From NCBI GenBank assembly GCA_000969725.1, contig JXSR01S074643.1: 37,171 nt of DNA; one strand, written 5' to 3'. Positions 23,101-29,206 of the stretch are shown one piece after another (within the stretch, counting starts at the first letter, position 1; each line of letters begins with the position of its first letter). This DNA comes from Ophiothrix spiculata (Eukaryota > Echinodermata > Ophiuroidea > Amphilepidida > Ophiotrichidae). The notes under the pieces were generated by a model. That model made no database searches. It saw only the letters and a program-made list of their open reading frames with translations, and had not been told where the DNA came from. Made by a program: the position numbers and the translations under genes.

Positions 23101-24911
23101 AAATCGGTACAAGTAGCCCCGTTTTGACATGGGTCGGAAGCACATTCATCAATGTCTGGAAAAAGAAATAGAAATACATGTAATGAACTCTCTCATTCGG
23201 CGATCCTAAAACAGTGGCGTGCCCAAAGGGGGACCGGGGCACGTGCCCCCAGTTTGGTGAGTCAGTCGGAGGAAAAGGACCATTCTGGGATCTTGACAAC
23301 AAAAAAGAGAAAGGGGAGGAGAGAAAAAAAAAATCAAAAGATAAGACAAGAAAAATATTTTAAATGTATTAAAAATCGTTGAAAAACTTGCCGTGCGCTC
23401 GTGAAACTTTTTTTTTTTTTTTTGCTTGTCTCTTTTTAAAAGCGACGTCACAAAAAATTGGGTGTGCTTTTTTTTGGTCGTATGTCATTAATTCGGGGGA
23501 AACTGATGGTTGTGTCCCACCACTCAAAAAATCCTGGGCATGCCACTGTCCTAAAATAATGCATATTAGGTCAAATATGAGGAGCAATACACAACCAGTG
23601 AAAGCTTGTACGTAGTTCCTTTGGGGTTCAAGATCTCTTTAATTCAAGTTACAGGGGCACACTGCAATTCCTAGCCTGTAGGCTTTCAGTAGAATTAAAC
23701 GCCGAGTTAATCGCCCCTATGATAGGCCTATTCTTTTCAATCTCCTTTAGTCAGATCTGTATCAATTGCAGACAAAATGAGAATCCCAAGCGTACTTTAT
23801 CCGACGAATTGTGCTCGGTATATAATGATATTAGTATTTTTCCCCGATTCTTTCTGAAAATTTCATATATCACGCCATTAAATAATGCATCAACCTTTGA
23901 ACACAGTGGCGAAAGTTTGTTTAATATGACACAGCAAACACAAAATATACAAACATTGTCAAATGGTTTTTGCTTGATGTTTGCAACAATTCAAACATGT
24001 CAAGGGCCCTAGAATTGTTGTATGACGTATACTAGACGTATATTCTTATGACCGGTTTTTTGTAAATTATACATATTTAAATAATTGGATAATTCGTTCA
24101 CTTGAGATTTAAAGGACATTTATGAAAGGAATTTAGCTTTCCATCATCTTGTTTGTGAAATTTATACTCTATTTGAAACATTAAGAATTCCTTTGAATTT
24201 GTTAGACTTTAAAACAACCCGCTATAGCAAATGATTATTCTCACCTATATGCAATAGGTTGATTGCTTGGAGAAAGCTGGTGAAGTTATGATTAAAATGC
24301 CTTTTAAGGGGTTTTCTCCGAGATGCAAATACTCCATTTATTTTCTTAAAAATTTAGTATTTGGTAGATTTATTTGTGCTGATAACGATTCTAAAATAAA
24401 AAATATAGGTCACCGTGCTCGTTTTTGAGATACAGGCATTTCAAAAAGTACATATTTTCCCAAAAAATACCCGATTAACCACACAAAGTATAGGAAAAAC
24501 TCCAAAATCTCGATCATTATGTGCTTGTAAAATAGTAAATCCTCCATTACTACGCTATGTGAGTGCCCCGGGGACCTGGCGCTTATCCTTAAAAGTGGGT
24601 TTTCAAGTTTTGGTATAGCGATCGGGTGGTTTTCAGCAGAGATTTGCCTAAATTAGGTGTGTTTTGGAAATTTGGTCAAAATGCACTAAAATTTGATGCT
24701 TTACTGTCAAATTGGGTTTGAAGTCACAAATGCATATAGAGATGGTCAAATTTTCTTCTTTTTTGCCGGGTAACTGGCCACAGAATATTCTTACCTTCTG
24801 TGCAATTTAGACCAGACCATCCTGGGTCACATGTACAATTATACGCATCGATGAGGTCATTACAGACGCCATTGATGCACGGGAAGTTATACCGTACGCA
24901 TTCGTTGATAT
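2068..24911 (-). CDS. Partial EGF/VWD/C8/TIL extracellular protein gene (13 exons visible)
   Basis: Thirteen minus-strand exons (listed separately) join through GT-AG introns with compatible phases into 692 codons. Domain order is EGF, EGF, EGF, VWD, C8, TIL, EGF_3-like, EGF, EGF, EGF, EGF. Such proteins are secreted or cell-surface and act in adhesion, mucus or matrix; related layouts occur in zonadhesin/FCGBP-like proteins, tectorins and echinoderm adhesive footprint proteins. No signal peptide, transmembrane segment or stop codon is seen, so both ends lie outside what I can place: the first visible exon begins in phase 1 and the last ends with a phase-1 donor. Several EGF repeats fit the calcium-binding/hydroxylation pattern CxD/NxxxxF/YxCxC and Notch-type O-glycosylation patterns. 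Exact function and orthology are not assignable from this part; the domain calls themselves are secure. Confidence 0.85.
2564..2806. repeat. Imperfect direct repeat (two copies)
   Basis: About 85-100 bp present at 2564-2649 and again at 2705-2806, sharing ATGAAAGAACT, GTCACATATG and a long common end AAAGGCTAACATCCACA-AGGGATG. It adjoins the foldback element that follows. Confidence 0.7.
2813..3214. mobile_element. Foldback element with nested hairpins
   Basis: A 36-nt hairpin (arms 2813-2848 and 2865-2900, one mismatch, 16-nt loop) overlaps a second long inverted repeat with arms 2881-3014 and 3082-3214 (about 133 nt each, 67-nt spacer). The same terminal sequence GAGTTCATTTATATGTGTC thus occurs three times, at both ends and internally. 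No coding capacity; a short open frame crossing it is fortuitous. Probably a non-autonomous foldback transposon. Confidence 0.75.
3509..3625 (-). CDS. Exon: EGF repeat
   Basis: A 117-nt phase 1-1 exon, acceptor TTTTCTCCGACAG, donor GTAAGG. It encodes [20 protein letters not shown], then [16 protein letters not shown], a regular six-cysteine EGF. The open frame on the opposite strand is an antisense shadow. Confidence 0.88.
3766..4142. mobile_element. TA-flanked MITE, copy 1
   Basis: A 377-bp element with about 30-bp terminal inverted repeats (left TACTCTTTAAACCTTGGAAG; right end is its imperfect reverse complement) between TA dinucleotides. A second copy, same orientation, is at 10762-11104, alignable over nearly its whole length. 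Non-coding, Tc1/mariner-type by its TA flanks. Confidence 0.7.
4143..4744. other. Intron sequence without recognised feature
   Basis: AT-rich intronic DNA between the MITE and the SINE. I see no exon, RNA gene or clear repeat boundary in it. Confidence 0.5.
4745..5060 (-). mobile_element. tRNA-derived SINE with V-SINE-like central core
   Basis: On the minus strand a tRNA-like head shows an A box (TGGCCTAGCGGATAAG, 5030-5045) and a B box (GGTTCAAATCC, 4983-4993) at tRNA-like spacing. Behind it comes GTGTCCTTGAGCAAGATACT, matching the conserved central domain known from V-SINE/DeuSINE families. The 3' limit near 4745 is approximate. Not a functional tRNA: the cloverleaf is degenerate and it runs into SINE body. 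Confidence 0.72.
5624..5845 (-). CDS. Exon: two EGF repeats
   Basis: A 222-nt phase 1-1 exon, acceptor GGATAGAAACA-side reading TCCTTTTCAG, donor GTAAGT. It encodes two complete EGF repeats in one exon: [14 protein letters not shown]... with [12 protein letters not shown], then [12 protein letters not shown].... Other EGF exons here carry one repeat each, so an intron between the two repeats may have been lost. Both repeats carry O-glucose type CxSxPC motifs. Confidence 0.9.
6088..6265 (-). CDS. Exon: VWC-like tail plus EGF_3-like module
   Basis: A 178-nt exon, phase 0 to 1, acceptor CTCTTCCCAG, donor GTAGGG. It reads [20 protein letters not shown], then [19 protein letters not shown], then [12 protein letters not shown]. 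The first part continues the post-TIL 'G..IY..GC...C.C' segment. The second fits EGF_3 (CxxNAxC...GyxGDGxxC) as in nidogen- and tectorin-type proteins. Confidence 0.87.
6660..6692. repeat. CTT/CTA microsatellite
   Basis: Imperfect run of CTTCTACTTCTTCTACTTC type units in intron DNA. Confidence 0.7.
7322..7689. mobile_element. hAT-type MITE with GGACAACC subterminal repeats
   Basis: A 368-bp element, ends CAGCGTTCGAA / TTCGAACGCTG, flanked by a perfect 8-bp duplication CTCTCAAC (7314-7321 and 7690-7697). Both the 8-bp duplication and the CAGNG start are hAT hallmarks. About nine copies of GGACAACC or GGTTGTCC-like octamers cluster near both ends, as expected for transposase-binding subterminal repeats. 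No transposase reading frame. Confidence 0.87.
8121..8262. repeat. 73-bp tandem duplication
   Basis: Unit starting ACATTCATGGTCTGTGAAAA at 8121 recurs at 8194 without visible difference through CCCCTAAAACAT. The identity suggests a recent duplication or an assembly slip. Confidence 0.85.
8368..8576 (-). CDS. Exon: TIL (trypsin-inhibitor-like cysteine-rich) domain
   Basis: A 209-nt exon, phase 1 to 0, acceptor GATTTTTGACAG, donor GTAAGT. It starts [20 protein letters not shown] and continues with [14 protein letters not shown], then [10 protein letters not shown]. This is a TIL domain with its five-disulphide cysteine pattern, ending in the usual CxC that leads to a VWC-like tail. Confidence 0.92.
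8710..9199. mobile_element. Possible inverted-repeat element
   Basis: Left end CCCTTTGCACCTG and right end CAGGGTTCAAAGGG are imperfect inverted repeats 490 bp apart. The left part carries repeated GAGCCGGT motifs. No flanking duplication is clear, so the element call is tentative. Confidence 0.35.
9735..9990 (-). mobile_element. tRNA-derived SINE
   Basis: The minus strand shows a strong B box GGGTTCGATTCC (9912-9923) and a weak A box region (9957-9969), followed by a non-tRNA body. This gives a tRNA-like head of about 75 nt. It differs from the SINE at 4745-5060, so it is a second family. Limits of the body are approximate. Confidence 0.65.
10762..11104. mobile_element. TA-flanked MITE, copy 2
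   Basis: A 343-bp relative of the element at 3766-4142, same orientation, same ends (TACTCTATAAACCTTGAAG... / ...CAGAGTA) between TA dinucleotides. It has internal deletions relative to copy 1. It ends about 100 bp from the C8 exon donor. Confidence 0.7.
11205..11402 (-). CDS. Exon: C8 domain
   Basis: A 198-nt phase 1-1 exon, acceptor TCAAATTTCAG, donor GTAAGT. It encodes [20 protein letters not shown], then HYSSC, TAC, ARC and WRNESSVVC. With the two cysteines of the preceding exon this gives the eight cysteines of a C8 domain. Spacing and the WR.ESxxC end are typical. Confidence 0.9.
11561..12014. mobile_element. Inverted-repeat element related to the 18.65-kb element
   Basis: Perfect 25-bp inverted ends at 11561-11585 and 11990-12014 (AACACCTTTTATATTTTCTC...). 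Internally, CATCATGTTC and GGAAATGTATACTTTTATT resemble stretches in the 18653-19362 element. Very A/T-rich, no coding potential. Confidence 0.6.
12804..13121. mobile_element. MITE with about 40-bp inverted repeats
   Basis: Left end AGGCTTGGTGCCAAAGACAT and right end reverse complement AGGCTTGGTATTCAAAGACA, both continuing into GAGTGAC/CACTCG-rich arms. About 318 bp. Flanking duplication not clear. Confidence 0.65.
13240..13831. mobile_element. MITE with 25-bp inverted repeats next to an exon
   Basis: Ends CCGTACTGACGCGTGTATA / TATACACGCGTCAGTACGG enclose about 590 bp with no coding frame. The right end lies 34 bp from the last base of the exon 13866-14055, just inside its downstream intron. 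Confidence 0.65.
13866..14055 (-). CDS. Exon: VWD-C8 linker and start of C8
   Basis: A 190-nt exon, phase 0 to 1, acceptor TTTTCTAACAG, donor GTAAAC. The correct frame reads [17 protein letters not shown], then [19 protein letters not shown], as in the post-VWD 'FG.SW' linker and the first cysteines of C8. Its last codon joins the next exon as G-PFGAC. A longer open frame over the same bases is a shadow and lacks domain similarity. Confidence 0.87.
14612..14672. repeat. Hairpin repeat
   Basis: Arms GTTACATTGTTTGATGGACA and TGTCCATCAAACATAAC form an imperfect hairpin. Similar pieces recur at about 14825-14865, suggesting remnants of a repeat. Confidence 0.5.
15022..15241. mobile_element. TA-flanked MITE with GCGCAAAAATAAAT motifs
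   Basis: Begins CTGTAAACGCCAATATTT and ends with TACAG, between TA dinucleotides (15020-15021, 15242-15243). It contains inverted motifs of the type TTTTTGCGC / GCGCAAAAATAAATGTA. About 220 bp, non-coding. Confidence 0.55.
15489..15730. repeat. Diverged direct duplication
   Basis: A block of about 130 bp at 15489-15615 is repeated in shorter form at about 15622-15730. Both contain AAGAGAATGTGATCAGTGCT, GTGATACCAGGGTATAC, TAGGCCTA and GTTATGAT. Confidence 0.75.
16254..16266. repeat. Poly-C run
   Basis: Uninterrupted C homopolymer. Similar runs occur near 8341, 25568, 25848 and 34129. Length in the assembly is unreliable. Confidence 0.8.
16643..16822 (-). CDS. Exon: C-terminal part of VWD domain
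   Basis: A 180-nt phase 0-0 exon, acceptor TATACTTCCAG, donor GTAATA. It encodes [20 protein letters not shown] followed by FDGDPLNEF: the VWD hallmark CGLCGNF plus an acidic loop that in other VWD domains binds calcium. The CxxC pair is intact. The preceding intron is about 3.9 kb and full of repeats. Confidence 0.92.
17076..17324. mobile_element. TA-flanked MITE with TTGGGTA repeats
   Basis: A 249-bp element, ends CACTGTTA / TAACAGTG between TA dinucleotides (17074-17075, 17325-17326). Arms of about 75 bp are imperfect inverted repeats containing ACTATGAACAACCCAA. The middle is built of TTGGGTAA-type units in both orientations. Tc1/mariner-type by its TA flanks. Confidence 0.8.
18385..18530. 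repeat. AT-rich AAATA/AACA low-complexity tract
   Basis: Degenerate run of AATAAATAAA and AATAAACAAA units in a large intron; no coding signal. Confidence 0.85.
18653..19362. mobile_element. TTAA-flanked 710-bp long inverted-repeat element
   Basis: Ends GGGCCCTGTCAA / TTAACAGGCCCC lie directly between TTAA tetramers (18649-18652 and 19363-19366), as for piggyBac-type insertion. The two halves are inverted copies over roughly 300 bp each, for example CGGATAATTA, AAGTATACATTTCTAGAAG, GGATTTGCATACTGAACATG and ATGGTCAG in both arms. No transposase frame. Superfamily is inferred from flanks and terminal G/C triplets. Confidence 0.75.
19641..19703. repeat. 21-bp tandem repeat, three units
   Basis: Unit TATTTTAAGAGTGTGCAAGGC occurs three times in a row without visible difference. 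Confidence 0.9.
20739..20760. repeat. ATTG microsatellite
   Basis: About five units of ATTG just beyond the donor of exon 20766-20873. Confidence 0.85.
20766..20873 (-). CDS. Exon: middle of VWD domain
   Basis: A 108-nt phase 0-0 exon, acceptor ATCTTTGCAG, donor GTATGT. It encodes [20 protein letters not shown] followed by [16 protein letters not shown], the typical central VWD stretch where a short 'V.VDG..V.LP' motif precedes the last strands. Frame and phase fit both neighbours exactly. A (TTGA)n microsatellite sits just past the donor. Confidence 0.85.
21143..21357 (-). CDS. Exon: N-terminal half of VWD domain
   Basis: A 215-nt exon, phase 1 to 0, acceptor TTTTGTTTCAG, donor GTAAGT. It encodes a VWD start: [14 protein letters not shown], then [16 protein letters not shown]. 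In the family the first stretch usually reads C-x-A-x-GDPHY-x-T-F-DG, so the GDPH tetrapeptide is replaced here by STPY. The rest is the usual beta-strand region (ISVV..., [17 protein letters not shown]). Confidence 0.88.
22149..22262 (-). CDS. Exon: EGF repeat
   Basis: A 114-nt phase 1-1 exon, acceptor TTGTTCTCAG, donor GTACCA (weaker than its neighbours). It encodes one EGF repeat with [12 protein letters not shown] and the hydroxylation-type [12 protein letters not shown]. It is the last EGF before the VWD unit. A TA-flanked inverted-repeat element ends only about 50 nt upstream of this acceptor. Confidence 0.87.
22316..22662. mobile_element. TA-flanked MITE with about 105-bp inverted repeats
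   Basis: A 347-bp element between TA dinucleotides (22314-22315, 22663-22664). Arms of about 105 bp pair with few mismatches, for example GTTGATCATAAAGTTGGAAT at the left and its reverse complement at the right. It lies in the intron upstream of exon 22149-22262, its near end about 50 nt from that acceptor. Confidence 0.85.
22689..22740. repeat. TTAAG simple repeat
   Basis: Run of TTAAG units decaying into TTATG/TTGGG variants; intronic. Confidence 0.8.
23042..23155 (-). CDS. Exon: calcium-binding EGF repeat
   Basis: A 114-nt phase 1-1 exon, acceptor TTTTTCCAG, donor GTGAGT. The reading frame gives [15 protein letters not shown] followed by [12 protein letters not shown]. It carries an O-glucose type motif (CASDPC) and an O-fucose type motif (CQNGATC). 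A hAT-type MITE lies about 55 bp upstream of the acceptor, in the preceding intron. Confidence 0.88.
23212..23548. mobile_element. hAT-type MITE, 8-bp TSD TCCTAAAA
   Basis: A 337-bp element with ends CAGTGGCGTGCCCA / TGGGCATGCCACTG and a perfect 8-bp duplication TCCTAAAA (23204-23211, 23549-23556). CAGTG ends and 8-bp duplication are typical of hAT elements. Non-coding, with internal poly-A/T and AG-rich stretches. Confidence 0.88.
23557..24794. other. Intron sequence without recognised feature
   Basis: I see no exon, RNA gene or bounded repeat here apart from one TAGGCCTA octamer at 23723-23730. Confidence 0.5.
24795..24911 (-). CDS. Exon: calcium-binding EGF repeat
   Basis: A 117-nt phase 1-1 exon with acceptor TTCTTTCAG and donor GTAAGA. 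It encodes one EGF repeat beginning INEC, six cysteines, and [12 protein letters not shown], which fits the cbEGF consensus. The D before INEC would be completed by the last base of an upstream exon. It is the most 5' exon I can place; none is recognisable on the minus strand up to 37 kb. Confidence 0.88.
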
Positions 24912-25071
24912 CTGAAAGAACAAAATATTTGAAATCAAATAAAATATGATCATGATGGCTAAAAAATACTGACACTTATTAGCAAGTACGAAATCAAGGA
25001 AAACTCAATATGATCATATAAATAGGTAAACATGTTAGCCATGCCCTTCAAAAATGTCACTTGTTTAAATG

Positions 25072-25627
25072 AACTTAACACTTAAGTGGTCAAGGGGGTC
25101 CATATGGACCCAACATCTGGTTTTTGCCTGTCAGCGCAAAAACGCGAAGTAAATTTTCATCGCCCTTTTATTTGTCTTAATTTATCTAACGCTTCACTTG
25201 GTGGAAAAAACTTCAAATCGACCCACCCCTTCCCATGCTACTTAGCATAAATAAGCATTTTCGAGGACGCACCGAACAAATTTTTTCAAATTTTAATTTT
25301 GGAATGTATTTGTACTTACAAACTGCAAACATGAGCCAAATTTTATTGAAAATTTCCATTAGGAAGTGAGTTTTCACATTTTTCGCGGGAAATTTTTGAC
25401 GCGACACGACTAATTAGTTTTTGGGCCGCCATTTTGAAACTGTTTGTCCGAATTTCGGATTTTTTTTTTCTTTGTTTTAGTTCTTTTGAATTACTTTACC
25501 TGTGACTATAGTTTAAACGTAAAATTCATTCGTGAAAGTGCTTTTTCGGTGTTGGGTCCATATGGACCCCCCCCCCTCCTTACCAACTAATGGCCAGGTG
25601 ATAGACCTTACCCATTAAAGTGTTAAT
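25072..25627. mobile_element. Inverted-repeat element with GGGTCCATATGGACCC ends
   Basis: Left end TTAACACTTAAGTGGTCAAG followed by GGGGGTCCATATGGACCCAA; the right end carries the mirror TTGGGTCCATATGGACCCCC and, further out, a diverged form of the outer arm ending AAGTGTTAA. No coding frame. The right end is also present after the N run, at 25718-25934, where its outer arm (CCTTGACCATTTAAGTGTTAA) is the better match. Confidence 0.55.
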
Positions 25628-25653
25628 ATATCGCTTTATGATTAGGTCACATT

Positions 25654-25717
25654 NNNNNNNNNNNNNNNNNNNNNNNNNNNNNNNNNNNNNNNNNNNNNNN
25701 NNNNNNNNNNNNNNNNN
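25654..25717. other. Assembly gap (64 N) flanked by duplicated sequence
   Basis: The 216 bp before the gap (25438-25653) and the 217 bp after it (25718-25934) are near-identical copies with scattered differences and a different poly-C length. Both end in ATTAGGTCACATT. See the findings for the assembly interpretation. Confidence 0.95.
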
Positions 25718-26548
25718 AACTGTTTGTCCGAATTTCGGATTTTTTTTTTCTTTGTTTTAGTTCTTTTGAATTACTTTACCTGTGACTATAGTTTAAACGT
25801 AAAATTCATTCGCAAAATTGCTTATTCGGTGTTGGGTCCATATAGACCCCCCCCCCCCCCTTGACTACTAATGGGCATGTGGTAGACCTTGACCATTTAA
25901 GTGTTAATATATCGCTTTATGATTAGGTCACATTAAGAAAGTGTGTTCGGTTAAGTTTTAAAATTGAGTTTTTTTGAGAGAGATTAGAGCGAGCACCGGA
26001 ATTTGGGAGTCTGGGAGAACTCTTTGTGGCAGTCACATTCTGAAAGAGTACCTGCTGATGCTCGAATAAGTTCACTGATGCTTGCCCGATTTTGCGATTC
26101 AGTTTTACTACTTAGCTGAACCTCTTTTGCCTATTGTTTCAAAACGTGACTGAATCATTAAACCATTGTGCGCAATTTAATGTTTCGCATTACTAGTAAT
26201 ATTGCTGAAATTTTCATTCCGGTGTGAAAAAATGTAATGTCGGTTATTAAACTATTATGTTTGAGTTATTTTTATGAATAACGATAGTCCAATTGTGCAG
26301 AATTTGTTCGAACAAAAACAGTGAACATGGTGAATACGCATAATATCCCGGCATAATATGATCATATTACTAACATTGCACTATCAATTTTAGTTCTCTC
26401 TCTATAGTCTTCTTTGAAGTCGGTCTGTTATAGCTGTTAAATATTTTGACTTGATATTGAATATTTTTTTTTTTTTGGGGGGTCCACGATTTGCTATTAA
26501 AGGAAACCAGATATTAAATCTAAAACAACATTATCTAGGAAGCCTTGG

Positions 26549-26821
26549 CAAGCCCGTAGCCAGGTGGGGTGCGGTGGGGGCGTCGCACAATGTACACAAA
26601 AAGGTCCACAAAAATTCCCAAAATAACCATCAAAAGAACACCTAAAGCACCAAAACAAGTAAATGTAAGCCGTTTTTAATAAAATACTACACAAAATGCT
26701 TGGAAAACTACTAAAAACCTACTAATATTAGTTTATGGTCGACCAAAACGAAATTGTTTCCTTCAAAAGGGCCACTTTTTGAAAATCCGCACCCCCTCGA
26801 AAAATCCTGGCTACGGGCCTG
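26549..26821. mobile_element. hAT-type MITE just upstream of a GPCR pseudogene
   Basis: A 273-bp element, ends CAAGCCCGTAGCCAGG / CCTGGCTACGGGCCTG, flanked by AGCCTTGG and AACCTTGG (8 bp, one mismatch). Non-coding. Its right duplication ends 8 bp before the ATG of the GPCR pseudogene at 26838. Confidence 0.82.
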
Positions 26822-26837
26822 AACCTTGGGATCTAAA

Positions 26838-27363
26838 ATGTCCAACCCGTTTCCGACATTATCCACACCAGCCCTGTCACAAAATGTCAGCAGTGACGAT
26901 AGCATAATAGTTGGTATAATTCAAGTGTTGGGCGCAACAATAACTGCATTACCATGATTACTGGACGTCGTTTGCATTACTAGTATCATCAGTCTGATTA
27001 TACTACCGAAGATGAAATATCTACCGGAGTCCAACCGTATTCTATTGATTGTTTCATCATCATTTGATCTCATATATGGCTTCTTTTATCATGTTTATGA
27101 GTACATCTATTCTTCTAGCGATATTAGGCTTGTGGCCTTACGGCCAAAGCATGTGTTATGTGATATACAGTATTACTGCGATTTGTCAGTTTAGAAGGAT
27201 TACAATTTTGATCATTGGTGCTTTGGACCGGTACATTGCGATCAAGAAACCCCTTCATTATCATCTTATTGTAACAAAAACTAGAATCATCATCACTTGC
27301 ATCGTCAACATTTTATTCTCGTGTATTGCTACACTTGCGGGTACATTGACGACTAGCACGTAA
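26838..27363 (+). pseudogene. Class A GPCR pseudogene, truncated (psi-1)
   Basis: Starts with an ATG matching the intact copies (MSNPFPTLSTPALSQN...). A small insertion near 26902 breaks the frame and leads to a stop in TM1. About 10 extra bases near 27080 shift the frame again in TM2. The best remaining frame (to 27363) keeps WPYGQ, C3.25, GALDRYIAIKKPLHYHLI and TM4, then stops at TTST before ECL2. Everything from ECL2 to the C-terminus is missing. At about 27352 the sequence switches into DNA homologous to the 5' flank of the downstream gene, which suggests truncation by recombination. Non-functional. Confidence 0.88.
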
Positions 27364-28261
27364 TGTATTTTAATAAACATGATAAATGTCAAAGAGATAC
27401 TCGAATCGTGCTATATTAAATGTAAAATATTACTTTGGTCAATTAAATTTAGAATTGGAACTCACTTTAAATATTGGTGTGCATGTAATGTTAATGTTTT
27501 ACAGTAATTATGCTGAACATTCGTTTCCTTCACGTGTTACAAATGAAGCATCATTCATTATCACTAACATGAACATTAGGGCCTGAAGTACCAAAGTCAG
27601 TCAGTACCATTTCGTTCGAACAGAATACGAAGACAACTACATTATCTTATCTAATGTATTGAAACATTTCAAGTTCAATTCAAAAATATGTGGATAAGTT
27701 CTAGCGACCATTTAAAGTTCGTTTCATTGTAGGTCGTTGATATTGCTCTGCTACTGCCGTAAATTGGATGTAAGTTCGAATTTTTTTCTGTGTACCTTGA
27801 TCAGATGTCATTTAAGAAAACAGCTCTGAGATATTTTAACTGTTTTTAATGTTTAATGGAAGCGACATGTCGTCAATAAGAAAAGAGCTACCAACATTGA
27901 CTAATAACATTAGGTGAAAGAGAACCCAGTGTGGCTCAAAAAACAAAAGCGATCTATCATCTGAACGAACACTTCCACTTGCATCCAAAGTATAGTTACG
28001 TATTCTGGCGTGCACTGATGCTCTTAACTTAACTGATCGCAAGTTTATGTTCTAAAACAAGACAGTTACTACAGGAAGTAAAATAATTTAACGTAGCTAT
28101 GGAAATGTCCATCTTTTTCTCAAGACTATAGAAGACAGTTGCACTCGTTCATTGATATCTTAAGGAAACGCAATTCTTCTATTAAATCAACTCTGGAAGT
28201 TTTGCCCACTTGTGCTTGTGTATCTTAATTGAACGTTTTTTAAAAAGACCGCAAATACAAA
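27353..28261 (+). repeat. Duplicated 5' flank of GPCR gene (copy A)
   Basis: CTAGCACGTAATGT-TT-TAATAAA, CGCTTTAAATATTGGTGTG-type and GAAAGAGAA-CCAGT---GACTCAAA blocks align in order with 34211-35307, upstream of the second intact GPCR. Similarity is interrupted by indels. No separate gene recognised in this stretch; promoter elements are presumably here but none is clear. Confidence 0.65.
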
Positions 28262-29206
28262 ATGTCAAATTTCTCTTCGACACAAAACACACCAGTCGTA
28301 TCACAAAATTTCACCGGTAATGATAGTTGGTATTATTTTCGACTGTTCGTCGTAACTAGCACTGTATCATTGGATGTCGTTTGCAATATCATCAGTCTGA
28401 TTATTCTACCGAAAATGAAATATCTACCAGAGTCCAACCGTATTCTGTTTATGGTTTCATCGTCGCTTGACTTGATAAGTGGTTGCTTTATAAGTGCATT
28501 CATTCCTTCGACGATTTTGGATTGGTGGCCTTTTGGTCAAAAAATGTGTAAGGTGTATATCATTCCTTCGACTTGTCAGTTCACCAGCGTTTCAATTTTG
28601 ATAATAGGTGCGTTGGATCGCTATATTGCGATTAAGAAACCCCTTCATTATCACCTCATCATCACAAAAACAAGAATCATCATTGTTTGCATAGTCAACT
28701 TTTTATTAATGTTTATCTTTTCACTTTTTGCTTTTTTGACGACTACGGTTACATATGATCGCAACTTATGCCTATGTCATTTCCCAGATGGCATGCACTT
28801 TGGTGTTCGGATTTATTTATTGATGTTCAATGTCATCAATGTAATTATTGTAATATTCGTATATACTCATCTTTTTCTCATTGTAAGAGCCACAACTCGA
28901 AAAAATCGTATCAGAAATATTGATAGCAAAAACAACGTAAGAAGCAACATTAAAGCACTGCGAATGTTTTTCATTTATTCAGCGACGTATGTGTTTGCAA
29001 TGGTCCCGTATACCGCAAGTTTGTTTTCGTTTGCTGGTACCATTTCGTTGCCGTATCAGTTTGAGTTTCTGAGCATTTGGTGGTTTTTGTCTTACCCTTG
29101 GTGGAACGTTGCGGGACTTATCATTATGAATAGACATTTCCGCCAGTTGATTTACCAGACATTTTGTCGGTGCCAGGTGGAAATAAATAGCAATGGACAG
29201 TTTTGA
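28262..29206 (+). CDS. Intronless class A (rhodopsin-like) GPCR, 314 aa
   Basis: A complete single-exon receptor for the plasma membrane, presumably signalling through G proteins; ligand unknown. Three N-glycosylation sequons lie in the short N-terminus (N3, N16, N20). TM1 is about 25-49, TM2 60-83 with D70 (D2.50), ECL1 has WPFG, C96 is C3.25, TM3 ends at D119-R120-Y121 followed by IAIKKPLHY. ECL2 has C170 and C172, TM5 is about 183-208, TM6 about 233-255 with P249 (P6.50), TM7 about 266-288. Departures from the family: no tryptophan in TM4, no proline in TM5, no CWxP in TM6 (FAMVP instead), and N282-V-A-G-L replaces NPxxY, followed by NRHFR helix 8. The C-terminus ends FCRCQ plus nine residues. 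The nearest relative is the gene at 35308. A lineage-expanded receptor, possibly chemosensory (inference). Confidence 0.93.
   Translation: MSNFSSTQNTPVVSQNFTGNDSWYYFRLFVVTSTVSLDVVCNIISLIILPKMKYLPESNRILFMVSSSLDLISGCFISAFIPSTILDWWPFGQKMCKVYIIPSTCQFTSVSILIIGALDRYIAIKKPLHYHLIITKTRIIIVCIVNFLLMFIFSLFAFLTTTVTYDRNLCLCHFPDGMHFGVRIYLLMFNVINVIIVIFVYTHLFLIVRATTRKNRIRNIDSKNNVRSNIKALRMFFIYSATYVFAMVPYTASLFSFAGTISLPYQFEFLSIWWFLSYPWWNVAGLIIMNRHFRQLIYQTFCRCQVEINSNGQF

Noticed and set aside
27836..28042. 68-aa minus-strand open frame
   Set aside because: Lies in the receptor 5' flank and is not kept in the homologous flank near 35 kb.
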